DNA from: Brevibacillus sp. DP1.3A
Lineage (GTDB): Bacteria > Bacillota > Bacilli > Brevibacillales > Brevibacillaceae
Length of the DNA stretch: 64,000 nucleotides
NCBI RefSeq assembly: GCF_013284245.2
Contig: NZ_CP085876.1
Span: 6,432,501-6,496,500 of the forward strand
Reading direction: 5' to 3'
Part shown: positions 51,840 through 60,449 of the stretch, in pieces
Position numbering within the stretch: the first letter of the stretch is position 1
How the letters are laid out: each line of letters starts with the position of its first letter
Program-made: the position numbers and the translations under genes
Notes under the pieces: model-generated
Databases searched by the model: none
The model's input: the letters and a program-made list of their open reading frames with translations, nothing else
Told to the model about the DNA's origin: nothing

Positions 51840-51873
51840 AGTTAAGTTAACTGCGTTTTGCTGGCGGTACCCC
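51840..51873 (-). repeat. Right terminal inverted repeat
   Basis: On the minus strand starts GGGGTACCGCCAGCAAA, followed by ACGCAGTTAACTTAACT. Paired with 50520-50553. The glycosidase stop lies 15 bp outside it. Confidence 0.8.
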
Positions 51874-51887
51874 TCTATGAACTTCTC

Positions 51888-53579
51888 CTATACATATTCA
51901 TTAGCCAGCATCAAAAACACGCTGGACGTCCAAGTAAATGCCCGATCCCTCAGTCCGTCCCCTGTTAGCGCATCGAAATTTTCCGCCATTCCACTGCTTG
52001 CTGCCATTCGGCAAAAACGTCTGGCAATCTCCTGAGAAAACGCCACTTCGCCTGCTCGCCGCAATCCATCTACCAACAGCATCGTCACTGGTGCCCAGAT
52101 CGGACCTAGCCAATAGCCATCCGAGCGGTAGAAGGAACTAGTTGGACTCTCCGTAGCCAATCCATTCTCGGTCAAAAACCGCTCCTGCAAGTCCGCAATC
52201 AGCTTGGCCCGGATGTCCTGTGGCAGCTTTTCGCCAAGCACCAGAGGCATATAGCGAATCAAGCTGTCTCCTTGGGTAGGCTGATCGCTTCCAGAGTGGG
52301 TCGCGAAAAAGTTTTCACCGTTCCAATGCTTCTCCATGAGCCGTTGCAGCGTCATTTCGGCCTTTTCCTGCCACTTCGCTGCCTCTTCAGAACGGCTCAG
52401 CCTCTTTGCCAAATCCGCCAGCACATCCATTTGCAGAATCAAATACGCAGGCAAATCCGGGCTTTCGATTGGCGCCCCATCGAGGAAAATCGTGCTGTTG
52501 TCCCAGCCGCAATCGTAGCCGTGATTGTACTGCGGAATCCCGTCCTGATCATCATCGCGGTAACGGAACCACCAATCTGTCCAGCGACAAAGCGGCTCGT
52601 ACACCTCATCCAGCATCTCGTTTGTAATCGCGTCGTTTCGATCCAGCATCCAGCGCAGCGTCCAGCCGTGAATCGGAGGCTTACAGCAATTCCACAACGC
52701 ATACCGATCATTGATAAAATCGGGGAAGACACCACTTTCGTCCTGCCTGTCGATAAAAATCATGAGTTGATCCCACGCCAGCGGCAAGTTTGCTCGCGTC
52801 AGTGCCATCGCATTGAAACAATGATCCCAGCTCCAGATATTCGTCATCCAGTTTTTGGACATGTACATCGCGGACCGTGGCAGATAACCTTCAGGTCTCA
52901 CCACACAAGACCAGGTGATGTACGCCGCGAGTTCTCGTGCTTCATTCAAGCCTTCGCGATGCTCCTCAGATACAGAGAGCGTCCGTTCCAGCCACTCGTC
53001 GTACTCTTTTTTTACCTGTGCCCATCCATCGGCAAAGGCAGGGTAGCTGCGCTCCTTCCATACCGTGTGGAACTCCTCCAATACGCCTTCCAGTACACCA
53101 GTTTCCTCGTCGGGAAGAAAGGTTACGCCCACTTGCTGATCACGCGATGCCTTCGTAGGGTTGACCACCAGCGCTCCAGCAAGCGGAGTCACTCGCAAGC
53201 GAATTTCCGTGGAAAAGTGATTGATTTCCCAGCATCCAGCTCCTGCTTGAATCGCGTAGTCTGCTGCCGTCGATTCCAGCACCAGTCGCAAACCAACGCC
53301 TTGACCACGTACCTGCACTAGCTGCGGCTCGCTCATGCACAGCTTCACTTCGCCTTTATCCCCGTAAAGACGCAGCAAGGTTGGCGTAGCCTCCGTCTCA
53401 AATGGAATCGCCACACCATCGGCTACCAATTCGATTCGAAAAATTGCGCCATCGTGGTTGTCTCCTCCACGAATATTGCGCAAATACAGCCCTTCTGCTC
53501 GCTTGGCGTTACCCAGTCGCGAGAGTACGAGATATGACCCGTATCTGCTAAAAGGAACGATTCCTAAATCAAACTGCAT
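51888..53579 (-). CDS. GH63-like (MGH1/amylo-alpha-1,6-glucosidase-like) glycoside hydrolase
   Basis: About 563 residues, no signal peptide, so it acts on imported oligosaccharide. An N-terminal beta domain (1-200) precedes an (alpha/alpha)6 barrel: NIWSWDHCFNAMAL, DESGVFPDFIND, CGWDNSTIFLDGAPIESPDLPAYLILQMDVLADL, SSFYRSDGYWLGPIWAPVTMLL. The WDNS and ESPD positions fit the catalytic acids of GH63/YgjK enzymes. GTG 53588 is in frame, but GAGGTG 6 bp before ATG 53579 decides the start. Last gene of the sugar locus. Confidence 0.85.
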   Translation of the reverse strand: MQFDLGIVPFSRYGSYLVLSRLGNAKRAEGLYLRNIRGGDNHDGAIFRIELVADGVAIPFETEATPTLLRLYGDKGEVKLCMSEPQLVQVRGQGVGLRLVLESTAADYAIQAGAGCWEINHFSTEIRLRVTPLAGALVVNPTKASRDQQVGVTFLPDEETGVLEGVLEEFHTVWKERSYPAFADGWAQVKKEYDEWLERTLSVSEEHREGLNEARELAAYITWSCVVRPEGYLPRSAMYMSKNWMTNIWSWDHCFNAMALTRANLPLAWDQLMIFIDRQDESGVFPDFINDRYALWNCCKPPIHGWTLRWMLDRNDAITNEMLDEVYEPLCRWTDWWFRYRDDDQDGIPQYNHGYDCGWDNSTIFLDGAPIESPDLPAYLILQMDVLADLAKRLSRSEEAAKWQEKAEMTLQRLMEKHWNGENFFATHSGSDQPTQGDSLIRYMPLVLGEKLPQDIRAKLIADLQERFLTENGLATESPTSSFYRSDGYWLGPIWAPVTMLLVDGLRRAGEVAFSQEIARRFCRMAASSGMAENFDALTGDGLRDRAFTWTSSVFLMLANEYV

Positions 53580-54228
53580 ATGTCTCACCTCGAGGTTGCG
53601 TTGTCGATCGTTTACGATCGCGCTTTTCCAGCAGACGGCTCATTCTGGCATTCATCCACCTGACAGGCAGGCTCGCTCCCAACAAGATCGGCAAAGCGGG
53701 AATTGCCAGCAAGAGAATCAAGAGAAGGAGCAAGCCTCCCATCGTGAGGAGCGAATGCAACGGAAAGGCCGCGACCAGCCAAAACGATTGCTTGAGTGTC
53801 CTCTTCACGTCTGCATCCTCCTCCCGAACAAGCAGGGAAAAAGCATAGCAAGAGGTAGCCGCATGCAAGAATCCAATCCCCGCAAAAACGGCCGCAATCG
53901 ATAGCCCCCACAGGGAGCCCATGCGAAGGAAAAACACCACATCAACCCACAGGATTGCCCCTGTTAGCACCGTTCCCCAGCCAAGCCATTGGCTCCTCCA
54001 GAAGTAGTGTCGAAAAGCATCCCAGAAGGCGGACGGAAGCCCACGGTCATTCCACTTACCGCTAAGTACGTCGTACAGAGCAGCTGTCGCTGGGAAGATT
54101 CCAAAGACGATGCCTCCCAAGAGCGTGCACACCACCCACATGAGATGCGCTGCCGCCATCCGCAACAATCGCTCACCAAATTGATGAAATGACCATGCCC
54201 AGCCTTCCCACTTCGCCCGATTCCCCAC
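53569..54228 (-). CDS. YesL-like (DUF624) membrane protein
   Basis: About 219 residues with five membrane helices. MWVVCTLLGGIVFGIFPATAALYDVL is the family's signature first part (G-x-FP-ATAAL), followed by a DAFRHYFWRSQWLG loop. Proteins of this family accompany YesMN-regulated sugar ABC transporters. AAGGAGG before GTG 54228 sets the start; the longer frame from TTG 54255 overlaps the permease end. Confidence 0.87.
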   Translation of the reverse strand: MGNRAKWEGWAWSFHQFGERLLRMAAAHLMWVVCTLLGGIVFGIFPATAALYDVLSGKWNDRGLPSAFWDAFRHYFWRSQWLGWGTVLTGAILWVDVVFFLRMGSLWGLSIAAVFAGIGFLHAATSCYAFSLLVREEDADVKRTLKQSFWLVAAFPLHSLLTMGGLLLLLILLLAIPALPILLGASLPVRWMNARMSRLLEKRDRKRSTTQPRGETYAV

Positions 54229-54241
54229 TGTAGCTCCCTCC

Positions 54242-55054
54242 TTACTTGATAGCAACGCCAGCTGAATTGTCTACGATATATCGTTGTGCGAGGAAAAAGA
54301 GGAGTAACGGCGGAAGCGAGATCAATAACGTTACCGCCATCAGCCCGGTAGCCTCTACTTCATACATCCCTTTAAATTGCGCCAGTCCCAGCGTCAGCGT
54401 GTACTGACTTTGGTCATTCAAGAAAATGAGTGGACCCAAATAATCATTCCATGTGCCCAAGATGTTGAATACACTCACCAAAATCAGAGCAGGCATCATC
54501 AGCGGCATAATAATCCGTGCGTAAATCTGAAACGAACCGGCACCATCAATACGCGCCGCTTCATCCAGCTCACGAGGAATGGTCAAAATAAACTGTCGCA
54601 TGAGGAAAATGTAAAACGCTGACCCGAAGAACGATGGCACAATCAACGGCTTGAGCGTGTTTATCCAGCCCAGGTAGTTGAATTCCATGTACAGCGGGAT
54701 CATCGTCACTTCCCACGGAATCATCATCGTGGCCAGAACGACCATGAACAGAAAGTCTCTCCCTTTAAACGTAAACCGGGCAAAGCCGTACGCAACCAGC
54801 GAAGACGATATCAACTGGCCAATCGTGGTCAGGATCGTCACCGTCAACGAGTTTTCCAAATACAGATTAAACGGCTGCGACATCCACGCATTCCCGAAGT
54901 TCTCCCAATGCAGCACATCCGGAATCCATTTTGGTGGATACTGCAAAATCTCAGCATCTGACTTGAGCGCAGTAGAGATCATCCAGTAAAACGGTGCGAG
55001 AAACAGGAAAGAGAAAAAGATCAAGCTCGCATAAGCGATTGTTTTGCGTATCAA
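54242..55054 (-). CDS. Carbohydrate ABC transporter permease (MalG type)
   Basis: About 270 residues, six helices, with the EAA loop ELDEAARIDGAGSFQIYARIIMPLMMPALI and N-terminal PFYWMISTALKSDAEI. A TTG at 55054 overlapping the previous stop as TTGA, preceded by GGAGGGG, is the probable start; the longer frame (55099) overlaps the partner permease. Confidence 0.93.
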   Translation of the reverse strand: MIRKTIAYASLIFFSFLFLAPFYWMISTALKSDAEILQYPPKWIPDVLHWENFGNAWMSQPFNLYLENSLTVTILTTIGQLISSSLVAYGFARFTFKGRDFLFMVVLATMMIPWEVTMIPLYMEFNYLGWINTLKPLIVPSFFGSAFYIFLMRQFILTIPRELDEAARIDGAGSFQIYARIIMPLMMPALILVSVFNILGTWNDYLGPLIFLNDQSQYTLTLGLAQFKGMYEVEATGLMAVTLLISLPPLLLFFLAQRYIVDNSAGVAIK

Positions 55055-56010
55055 GCCTCTTCCCCTCCCCTGCGGTTGTCGCTTTCGTAGTACACCCATT
55101 TGCCGGACGTTTTAAATACGATGAAGGTCAATACCAAAATGATCGCAAACATAAACCAGGAGTTCGCCGAAGCATATCCCATCTTGAAGTATTTGAAGGC
55201 GTTGTCATATGCGTACATGGCATAAAAATACGTAGACTGCAACGGTCCGCCTCCTGTGAGCAAGAGTGCTAGACTCAGCTGCTGGAACGCACTAATGATC
55301 GTCATAATCAGGTTAAACAAAATCGTAGGACTCACCATCGGCAGTGTAATGCGGAAAAACTTTTGTACCGCCCCTGCCCCATCAATCGAAGCCGCTTCAT
55401 ACAAGCTCTCCGGGATGCTTTTGAGCCCCGCCAGGAAAATCAATACCATGGAGCCTTGCCCCCACAGACTGGCGATGACCATTGCTATGAGCGCCCACGT
55501 CGTATCGTTTAGCCAATCTGGACCTGTAATCCCAATTAGACTGAGCAAATAGTTGAAAATACCGTATTCCCCATCGTATACCCACGCCCAAATCATCGCC
55601 AGCGCCACACCGGAAATCACGCTCGGTAAGTAAAACACTGTGCGGAAAAAGCCGCTGCCTTTTACCTTCTGATTCAGCATCATGGCCAAAAACAACGCGA
55701 TGAACAGATTCAACGGTACAAACAACAGCGCAAACTTAATCGTGACCCAGAGCGATTGCCAAAACAATGGATCGTCCGTAAACATATTAACGTAGTTGTC
55801 CAAGCCGACGAACGTAACCTCACCAACGACAGGCCAATCAAAAAAGCTCATGACGAGCGAAAATAACATCGGTCCCAGCGTAAAAGCGAGAAAGCCGAGA
55901 ATCCAAGGCAAGATAAAAAGATAGGGCGTAAGAAACGCCCTTCCCTTGAGTTTTTTCGGTTGAACGGTCATGGCAGGCTGTTTATGTGTCACGACACTCT
56001 CTGTATTCAA
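55051..56010 (-). CDS. Carbohydrate ABC transporter permease (MalF type)
   Basis: 319 residues, six helices, EAA loop ESLYEAASIDGAGAVQKFFRITLPMVSPTILF. TTG start at 56010 with AGGGG upstream, 18 bp after the binding-protein stop. Pairs with the MalG-type subunit. The ATPase (MsmK-like) must be encoded elsewhere. Confidence 0.93.
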   Translation of the reverse strand: MNTESVVTHKQPAMTVQPKKLKGRAFLTPYLFILPWILGFLAFTLGPMLFSLVMSFFDWPVVGEVTFVGLDNYVNMFTDDPLFWQSLWVTIKFALLFVPLNLFIALFLAMMLNQKVKGSGFFRTVFYLPSVISGVALAMIWAWVYDGEYGIFNYLLSLIGITGPDWLNDTTWALIAMVIASLWGQGSMVLIFLAGLKSIPESLYEAASIDGAGAVQKFFRITLPMVSPTILFNLIMTIISAFQQLSLALLLTGGGPLQSTYFYAMYAYDNAFKYFKMGYASANSWFMFAIILVLTFIVFKTSGKWVYYESDNRRGGEEA

Positions 56011-56028
56011 TTCCCTGACCCCTTCCCG

Positions 56029-57330
56029 TTATTTTTCTAAAAACTTCTGGGAGTCTTTGACTGCCTTGTTCAGTAATTCCTCGGCATTTTGTCCCATCAT
56101 GATCGCATTGACCGCTGCGGAAAGGTTCCGATTGATTTCGTTCCAGTGTGGATTCAACAGGAATGCTGGTGTGTCAGTCGATTGCTCCAATGTCTTATAG
56201 AACGGCGCGTAGAGCGGGTCCTGATCGAGCTTCTTCTCTTGTACGACACTAATACGCACAGGTAAGTCAGATGTACGCATCTTGATCGCATCACTGGAAA
56301 CGAAGAACTTCAAAAACTCCCAAGCCAGTTCTTTGTTTTTGGAATCCTTGGCGATCGATACAGAGGAGGTTGCAATGACACCCTTACCAGGCTTGCCAGG
56401 GAATTGCGGCATTACGACCGTACCAAAGTCGACATTCGCCTTCTTGTACGACTCGAGCGACCATACCCCGTTGTCATACATCGCGAGCTTGCTTGCTTTG
56501 AACAAGTCGTTTCCGCTCTGCTGGTTTTTGCCACCGACGAGCAAAGCGCTCTTGTCCTTCGCCAAATCACTGAAAATTTGCAGGGCCTCTGCTGTTTCCT
56601 TGCTGTTCATGTAGCCTTCGATGGTTTTTCCGTCAGGGCTGATGAAGCTGCTCCCATTGCTCCACACGAACTGCTGCAAATCGTACGTATCCGGCTCCGA
56701 ACGAACAGCGAAGCCGTACTGCTTCTTCTCGCGAACGGTCAGCTGTTTGGCTGCTGATTTGAAATCCTCCCACGTCCAGTCGTCTGTCGGAAGCGGTACA
56801 TTTGCTTCGTTAAACAGCTTTTTATTGTAGAAGACGACCCGCGTCGAGAAGCCCGCTGGGAGACCAAACAATTTTCCATCGAATCGATTATAGTTTAAGA
56901 GGCCTTGGTAAAAGTCGTCGATTGCCACTGAGGGGTCCTTCTTTACGTACTCATCCAATGGCTCGAGCGAAGCGTTGTACGTCGGGAAATCCCACATGTA
57001 CATGACATCTGGCGGGTTTTTCGCTCCGAATGCCGCTACCAGCTTCTGATCAAAACCATCTGCATATGCCTCGACTTGTACCTTCACACCCGGATTTTTC
57101 TGTTCGAATTGTTTCGCGATATCTTGTTGGATCTTCAGCATTTGGTCCGTATCCCATGTCGCGAAACGCAATGTAACCGTTTCCTTTTTATCAGACGATG
57201 CTGGCGTTGTCGCACCTGTGTTACTAGACGTGCCGTCTGTTCCTGCTGGCTGGGCTTGTGAACAACCAGCTACGACGGCCAAAAGAAGTGCCATGCCAGC
57301 TGCCATCCATTTTGACGCAACCTTTTTCAT
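56029..57330 (-). CDS. Carbohydrate ABC transporter substrate-binding lipoprotein
   Basis: 433 residues. Lipobox VVAGC at about residue 23, a Ser/Thr-rich linker, then an SBP_bac_1 domain (VTLRFATWDTDQMLKIQQDIAKQFEQKNPGVKVQVE; PPDVMYMWDFPTYNASLEPL; VVFYNKKLFNEANVPLPTDDWTWEDF). Binds an oligosaccharide, likely a galactoside given LacZ in the locus. A cre-like site lies about 62 bp upstream. Confidence 0.93.
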   Translation of the reverse strand: MKKVASKWMAAGMALLLAVVAGCSQAQPAGTDGTSSNTGATTPASSDKKETVTLRFATWDTDQMLKIQQDIAKQFEQKNPGVKVQVEAYADGFDQKLVAAFGAKNPPDVMYMWDFPTYNASLEPLDEYVKKDPSVAIDDFYQGLLNYNRFDGKLFGLPAGFSTRVVFYNKKLFNEANVPLPTDDWTWEDFKSAAKQLTVREKKQYGFAVRSEPDTYDLQQFVWSNGSSFISPDGKTIEGYMNSKETAEALQIFSDLAKDKSALLVGGKNQQSGNDLFKASKLAMYDNGVWSLESYKKANVDFGTVVMPQFPGKPGKGVIATSSVSIAKDSKNKELAWEFLKFFVSSDAIKMRTSDLPVRISVVQEKKLDQDPLYAPFYKTLEQSTDTPAFLLNPHWNEINRNLSAAVNAIMMGQNAEELLNKAVKDSQKFLEK

Positions 57331-57391
57331 CTGTGATCCCCCCTAGATTTGCCCCTCATTTTTCTTTATTTTAATGAAGGGAAAAAAACGG

Positions 57392-57405
57392 TGAAACCGC
57401 TAACT
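57392..57405 (+). promoter_or_regulatory. Candidate cre (CcpA) site
   Basis: TGAAACCGCTAACT agrees with the cre consensus TGWAANCGNTNWCA at 13 of 14 positions. It lies in the gap between the response regulator and the binding-protein gene, so it would exert catabolite repression of the transporter. Confidence 0.6.
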
Positions 57406-57448
57406 GTTCGCAATAGTGTGTGAATTTGTTTCCTTTTTTTCGCTTTGT

Positions 57449-58645
57449 TCAGGTTTGTGCGGTGGAGTGTACGATTGTTCGACTGGACTCCTCCTTTTGT
57501 TTGAAACGGTAGTGGCTCGGGGTCATCCCTGTCCACTTTTTAAACCATTTGCTGAAGTATTTCGCGTCAGGAAGACCGACTCGCTCAGCTACCTCCTGAA
57601 TGGACAGAGCTGTTTCATCCAACATTGCTCGGGCCATTTTTACCCGGCGTTTGTCGAGAAACTCGCCGAAGCTCTCGCCCACTCCCTTTTTAAACATCAC
57701 ACTAAAATGACTGCGGCTCAGTCCCACCTGTGAGGCTACCTCACTGACCGTCAATGGCGTATCAAGACGATCGAGCGCGTAATAAACAGCCTGCTTGATC
57801 GGTTCCTGCCACGGGTCTTGAATGACGCCGTACTTGCGCGCCCGCTCCTTACGCTGGTAGAGCATCCGTACCGTCTGAATCCACGGTTCGAGCCCAGCAA
57901 ACGGGCTTGTTGTCTCCCAGCTCGTCACCCTTCCAGCCAGCTTCCATTCCACGAGCAATGACTCTACCTGCCTGCCAGTACTTGCGGGAGTCAGCAAAAA
58001 ACGGATATCGCCACATGCGATCCACTCCCATTGGCTGTCCAGCTCCCGTGTAATCCATGCCCGCTCCTGCTCCTCGTCATTTGCACTGCTACCCATTCCT
58101 TCCAAGAGCCATACACGCATGGAATCGTTCATCCACGACCAGTGTGTTTGCAAGAGGGAGGACAAGCTTTGCTCGAAATCCCGGCTCAGGCCAGTCAACC
58201 ACGCACCGAATTCCCGCTTCCATTCATCAGGGCGTTCACGAATGTTTTCAGGTCGCGCGCTCTCGCCTGCCAACTCAGTCCGCAGCTTTTCCAACAACGT
58301 ACCCCATTCCTCATCCTGAAACTCGGTCTTCAACAAATATCCGGACACCCCGAGAGAGATTCCCTGCTGGGCAAAAGAAAAATCGCGGTGACAACTGAGC
58401 AGAAGCACCTTTGTTTGTGGAGCCTGTTCCTTCACCCGCCTGCACAGCTCCAACCCATCCATTTCCGGCATGACGATGTCCGTAATCACCAACTCGGGCT
58501 GTATTTGCAGGAAAGCCTCCCAGCCTTTCCGACCATTCGGTGCATCCGCTACCACTTCCATCCCGTAACGACTCCATGGCACCATTGCCTTCAGTCCTCT
58601 TCGCACCAGCACTTCGTCATCCACAATCATTACCTTGATGTTCAT
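57449..58645 (-). CDS. YesN-type response regulator with AraC helix-turn-helix
   Basis: 398 residues. Receiver (KVMIVDDEVLVRRGL; ELVITDIVMPEMDGLEL, phosphoacceptor Asp), middle region, and a C-terminal AraC domain (SEVASQVGLSRSHFSVMFKKGVGESFGEFLDKRRVKMARAML ... VGLPDAKYFSKWFKKWTGMTPSHYR). Overlaps the kinase stop by 29 bp. Activates the transporter operon directly downstream. Confidence 0.94.
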   Translation of the reverse strand: MNIKVMIVDDEVLVRRGLKAMVPWSRYGMEVVADAPNGRKGWEAFLQIQPELVITDIVMPEMDGLELCRRVKEQAPQTKVLLLSCHRDFSFAQQGISLGVSGYLLKTEFQDEEWGTLLEKLRTELAGESARPENIRERPDEWKREFGAWLTGLSRDFEQSLSSLLQTHWSWMNDSMRVWLLEGMGSSANDEEQERAWITRELDSQWEWIACGDIRFLLTPASTGRQVESLLVEWKLAGRVTSWETTSPFAGLEPWIQTVRMLYQRKERARKYGVIQDPWQEPIKQAVYYALDRLDTPLTVSEVASQVGLSRSHFSVMFKKGVGESFGEFLDKRRVKMARAMLDETALSIQEVAERVGLPDAKYFSKWFKKWTGMTPSHYRFKQKEESSRTIVHSTAQT

Positions 58646-60353
58646 CAGGAATTTCCTCCCTTTTCGGCCATGTGATTTGAATTGTGGTTCCTTCTCCTCT
58701 GACAGATGAAATCTTCATGCCGTGCTCCATACGGAAATGAAGCTTGAACTTCTGATCCACGTTGTACACGCCGAGTCCTCGTTTGCTAGAACGCTCCAGA
58801 TCAGGATCGAGAAGTTTGGCCAATCGCTCCGGCACAATTCCTGAGCCGTCATCTTGCAACAGCAGCGTCACAAGCCCTTCTTTTTCACTGACACTGATCC
58901 GGATCGTTCCGTGCCCGTCTTCGAATGCGTGGAAAAAGATATTTTCCAAAAGCGGCTGGAGAGTCATTCGCGGGATCAAATAGCGACGGCAAGCCTCTAC
59001 TCCCGTCTGTTCAAATTGAAAAACAGGCCCGTACCGCAGCTCTTGGATTTGCAGAAAATGCTCGACGGTTTTCAGTTCCTTTTCCAACGGGACGAGCTCC
59101 TGCGTGATGTCGAGGTTGCCCTCTAGCACTTTGATAAGATGATAGAGCATATTGCCGATTTCATTGGCACCAGATAATCTTGCTTTCCACTGGATAGAAT
59201 TAAGCGTATTGAACAACAGATGCGGGTTGATCTGGTAGTGAACAGCTCGCAGCTCTGCTTCCTTTTTCAACTGCTCGTTGCGACTCACCTCGGCGATTAG
59301 CGTTTGAATCCGCCTCACCATTTGGTTGAAGCTCACCCCTAACCGCCCCAGCTCGTCTTCCGTGTCTACCACTGCGCGCGTCTGTAGCTCCCCTGTTCCG
59401 ACCAGTCGCATCGTTTCTTGAAGTCGTTTGATTTTGTCTGTAATCCGTCTAGAAAATAAATACGCCAAAAGAAGTGCCAGCACTGCCGAAAGAATCAGCG
59501 CTGCGATAAAGAAGGATTGCATCACTTCCGCAGAGCGGTTCATTTGCTCGTACGGCAAGCGCACCTGAATCATCCAGTTGTTGGACTCCAGTGGCTTGTT
59601 CCAGACGACATCGCTCTCTTGCTGGACAAACGTACCCGCAGTCTGGTAAATCAGCTCGCCATTTTTAGCGGTAATCGTCACATGCGCACTCATGTCCTCT
59701 TCCAACTGCGAAAACAACTGAAACAGCTTGCCTGCCTTCATCTCGATCAAAATCCGGCTGTCCTTCAACACGCCATATCCACTGAGAACGGGAACGACCA
59801 GACCGAGCACCTTCTCCTGATTTCGCAGCTCCGCCTCATCCTGAAACCCCACATAATGCCTGGGCGTGTAAAAGCCGATCCATCGCTCCTCATCCAGCTT
59901 GGCGGGCAGTCCCTTCCACCACCATTCCCGCAACAGATCCTGTCCATTGATCACATTTTCTCCGAAAAAATAACCGGAGGGCGTCACGATAAAAATGCCT
60001 TTTGTATCAAGGTTGCGGTGCGCCCCCAGGTATCGCTCGAAGTTTTTTTGTTCCAGAAAGCCTGTGTACGTCTTCGGCTGTTCCTCCCGCATGACAACCA
60101 ACGTCGGGTCTGACACGTACGTATTGATGTCATAGGCCATGTATCTCATTTGACTCAGGTAGTTGTCGATCTGGATTTGCAGCTGCGTAGCGATATACTC
60201 GCCTGACTTGCTAAATTGCTCGCGAACGACCATCGACGATTTCCAATACGCCATACTCCCCAGAGTAATCAGCGGAATAATGGCTGCAATCAGCATAAAA
60301 GCGAGCAGCTTGGCATGAATGCTTCTGCGCGGGAAGAGCGACCATGACTTCAT
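58617..60353 (-). CDS. YesM-type sensor histidine kinase
   Basis: About 578 residues. Helix 1 (LLAFMLIAAIIPLITLGSMAYW), an extracellular Cache-like sensor (about 60-290), helix 2, HAMP (RLQETMRLVGTGELQTRAVVDTEDELGRLGVSFNQM), His kinase motif LRAVHYQINPHLLFNTLNSIQW and ATPase motifs LLQDDGSGI and RGLGVYNVDQKFKLHF. ATG 60353 (MKSWSLFPRR) is preferred over the GTG at 60389 because GGTGG lies upstream of it. Confidence 0.93.
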   Translation of the reverse strand: MKSWSLFPRRSIHAKLLAFMLIAAIIPLITLGSMAYWKSSMVVREQFSKSGEYIATQLQIQIDNYLSQMRYMAYDINTYVSDPTLVVMREEQPKTYTGFLEQKNFERYLGAHRNLDTKGIFIVTPSGYFFGENVINGQDLLREWWWKGLPAKLDEERWIGFYTPRHYVGFQDEAELRNQEKVLGLVVPVLSGYGVLKDSRILIEMKAGKLFQLFSQLEEDMSAHVTITAKNGELIYQTAGTFVQQESDVVWNKPLESNNWMIQVRLPYEQMNRSAEVMQSFFIAALILSAVLALLLAYLFSRRITDKIKRLQETMRLVGTGELQTRAVVDTEDELGRLGVSFNQMVRRIQTLIAEVSRNEQLKKEAELRAVHYQINPHLLFNTLNSIQWKARLSGANEIGNMLYHLIKVLEGNLDITQELVPLEKELKTVEHFLQIQELRYGPVFQFEQTGVEACRRYLIPRMTLQPLLENIFFHAFEDGHGTIRISVSEKEGLVTLLLQDDGSGIVPERLAKLLDPDLERSSKRGLGVYNVDQKFKLHFRMEHGMKISSVRGEGTTIQITWPKREEIPDEHQGNDCG

Positions 60354-60449
60354 GTGACAGAACCACCACCGGATTTTGATTAGTTGCACTATTCAATCTT
60401 CAACTAGATTGTACAACGTTTCGGCGATGCCTTCGAGAACAATCAGCGG

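Larger units (their letters stand above)
50520..51873. mobile_element. Transposase-less element with 34-bp terminal inverted repeats carrying a phosphotransferase gene
   Basis: Left end (50520-50553) begins GGGGTACCGCCAGCAAA and the right end (51840-51873) is its inverted copy. The outer 17 bp are identical and the full 34 bp agree in 29 positions. The 1354-bp interval is clearly more AT-rich than its surroundings and holds a single gene in place of a transposase. CTATG occurs next to both outer ends, but a clean target duplication is not obvious. This is the structure of a MITE or IS derivative with a passenger gene, moved in trans. Confidence 0.75.

Noticed and set aside
50514..51880. Exact target-site duplication for the inverted-repeat element
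   Set aside because: CTATG is present beside both ends but is offset by one base on the right; longer flanks do not match, so I do not claim a duplication.
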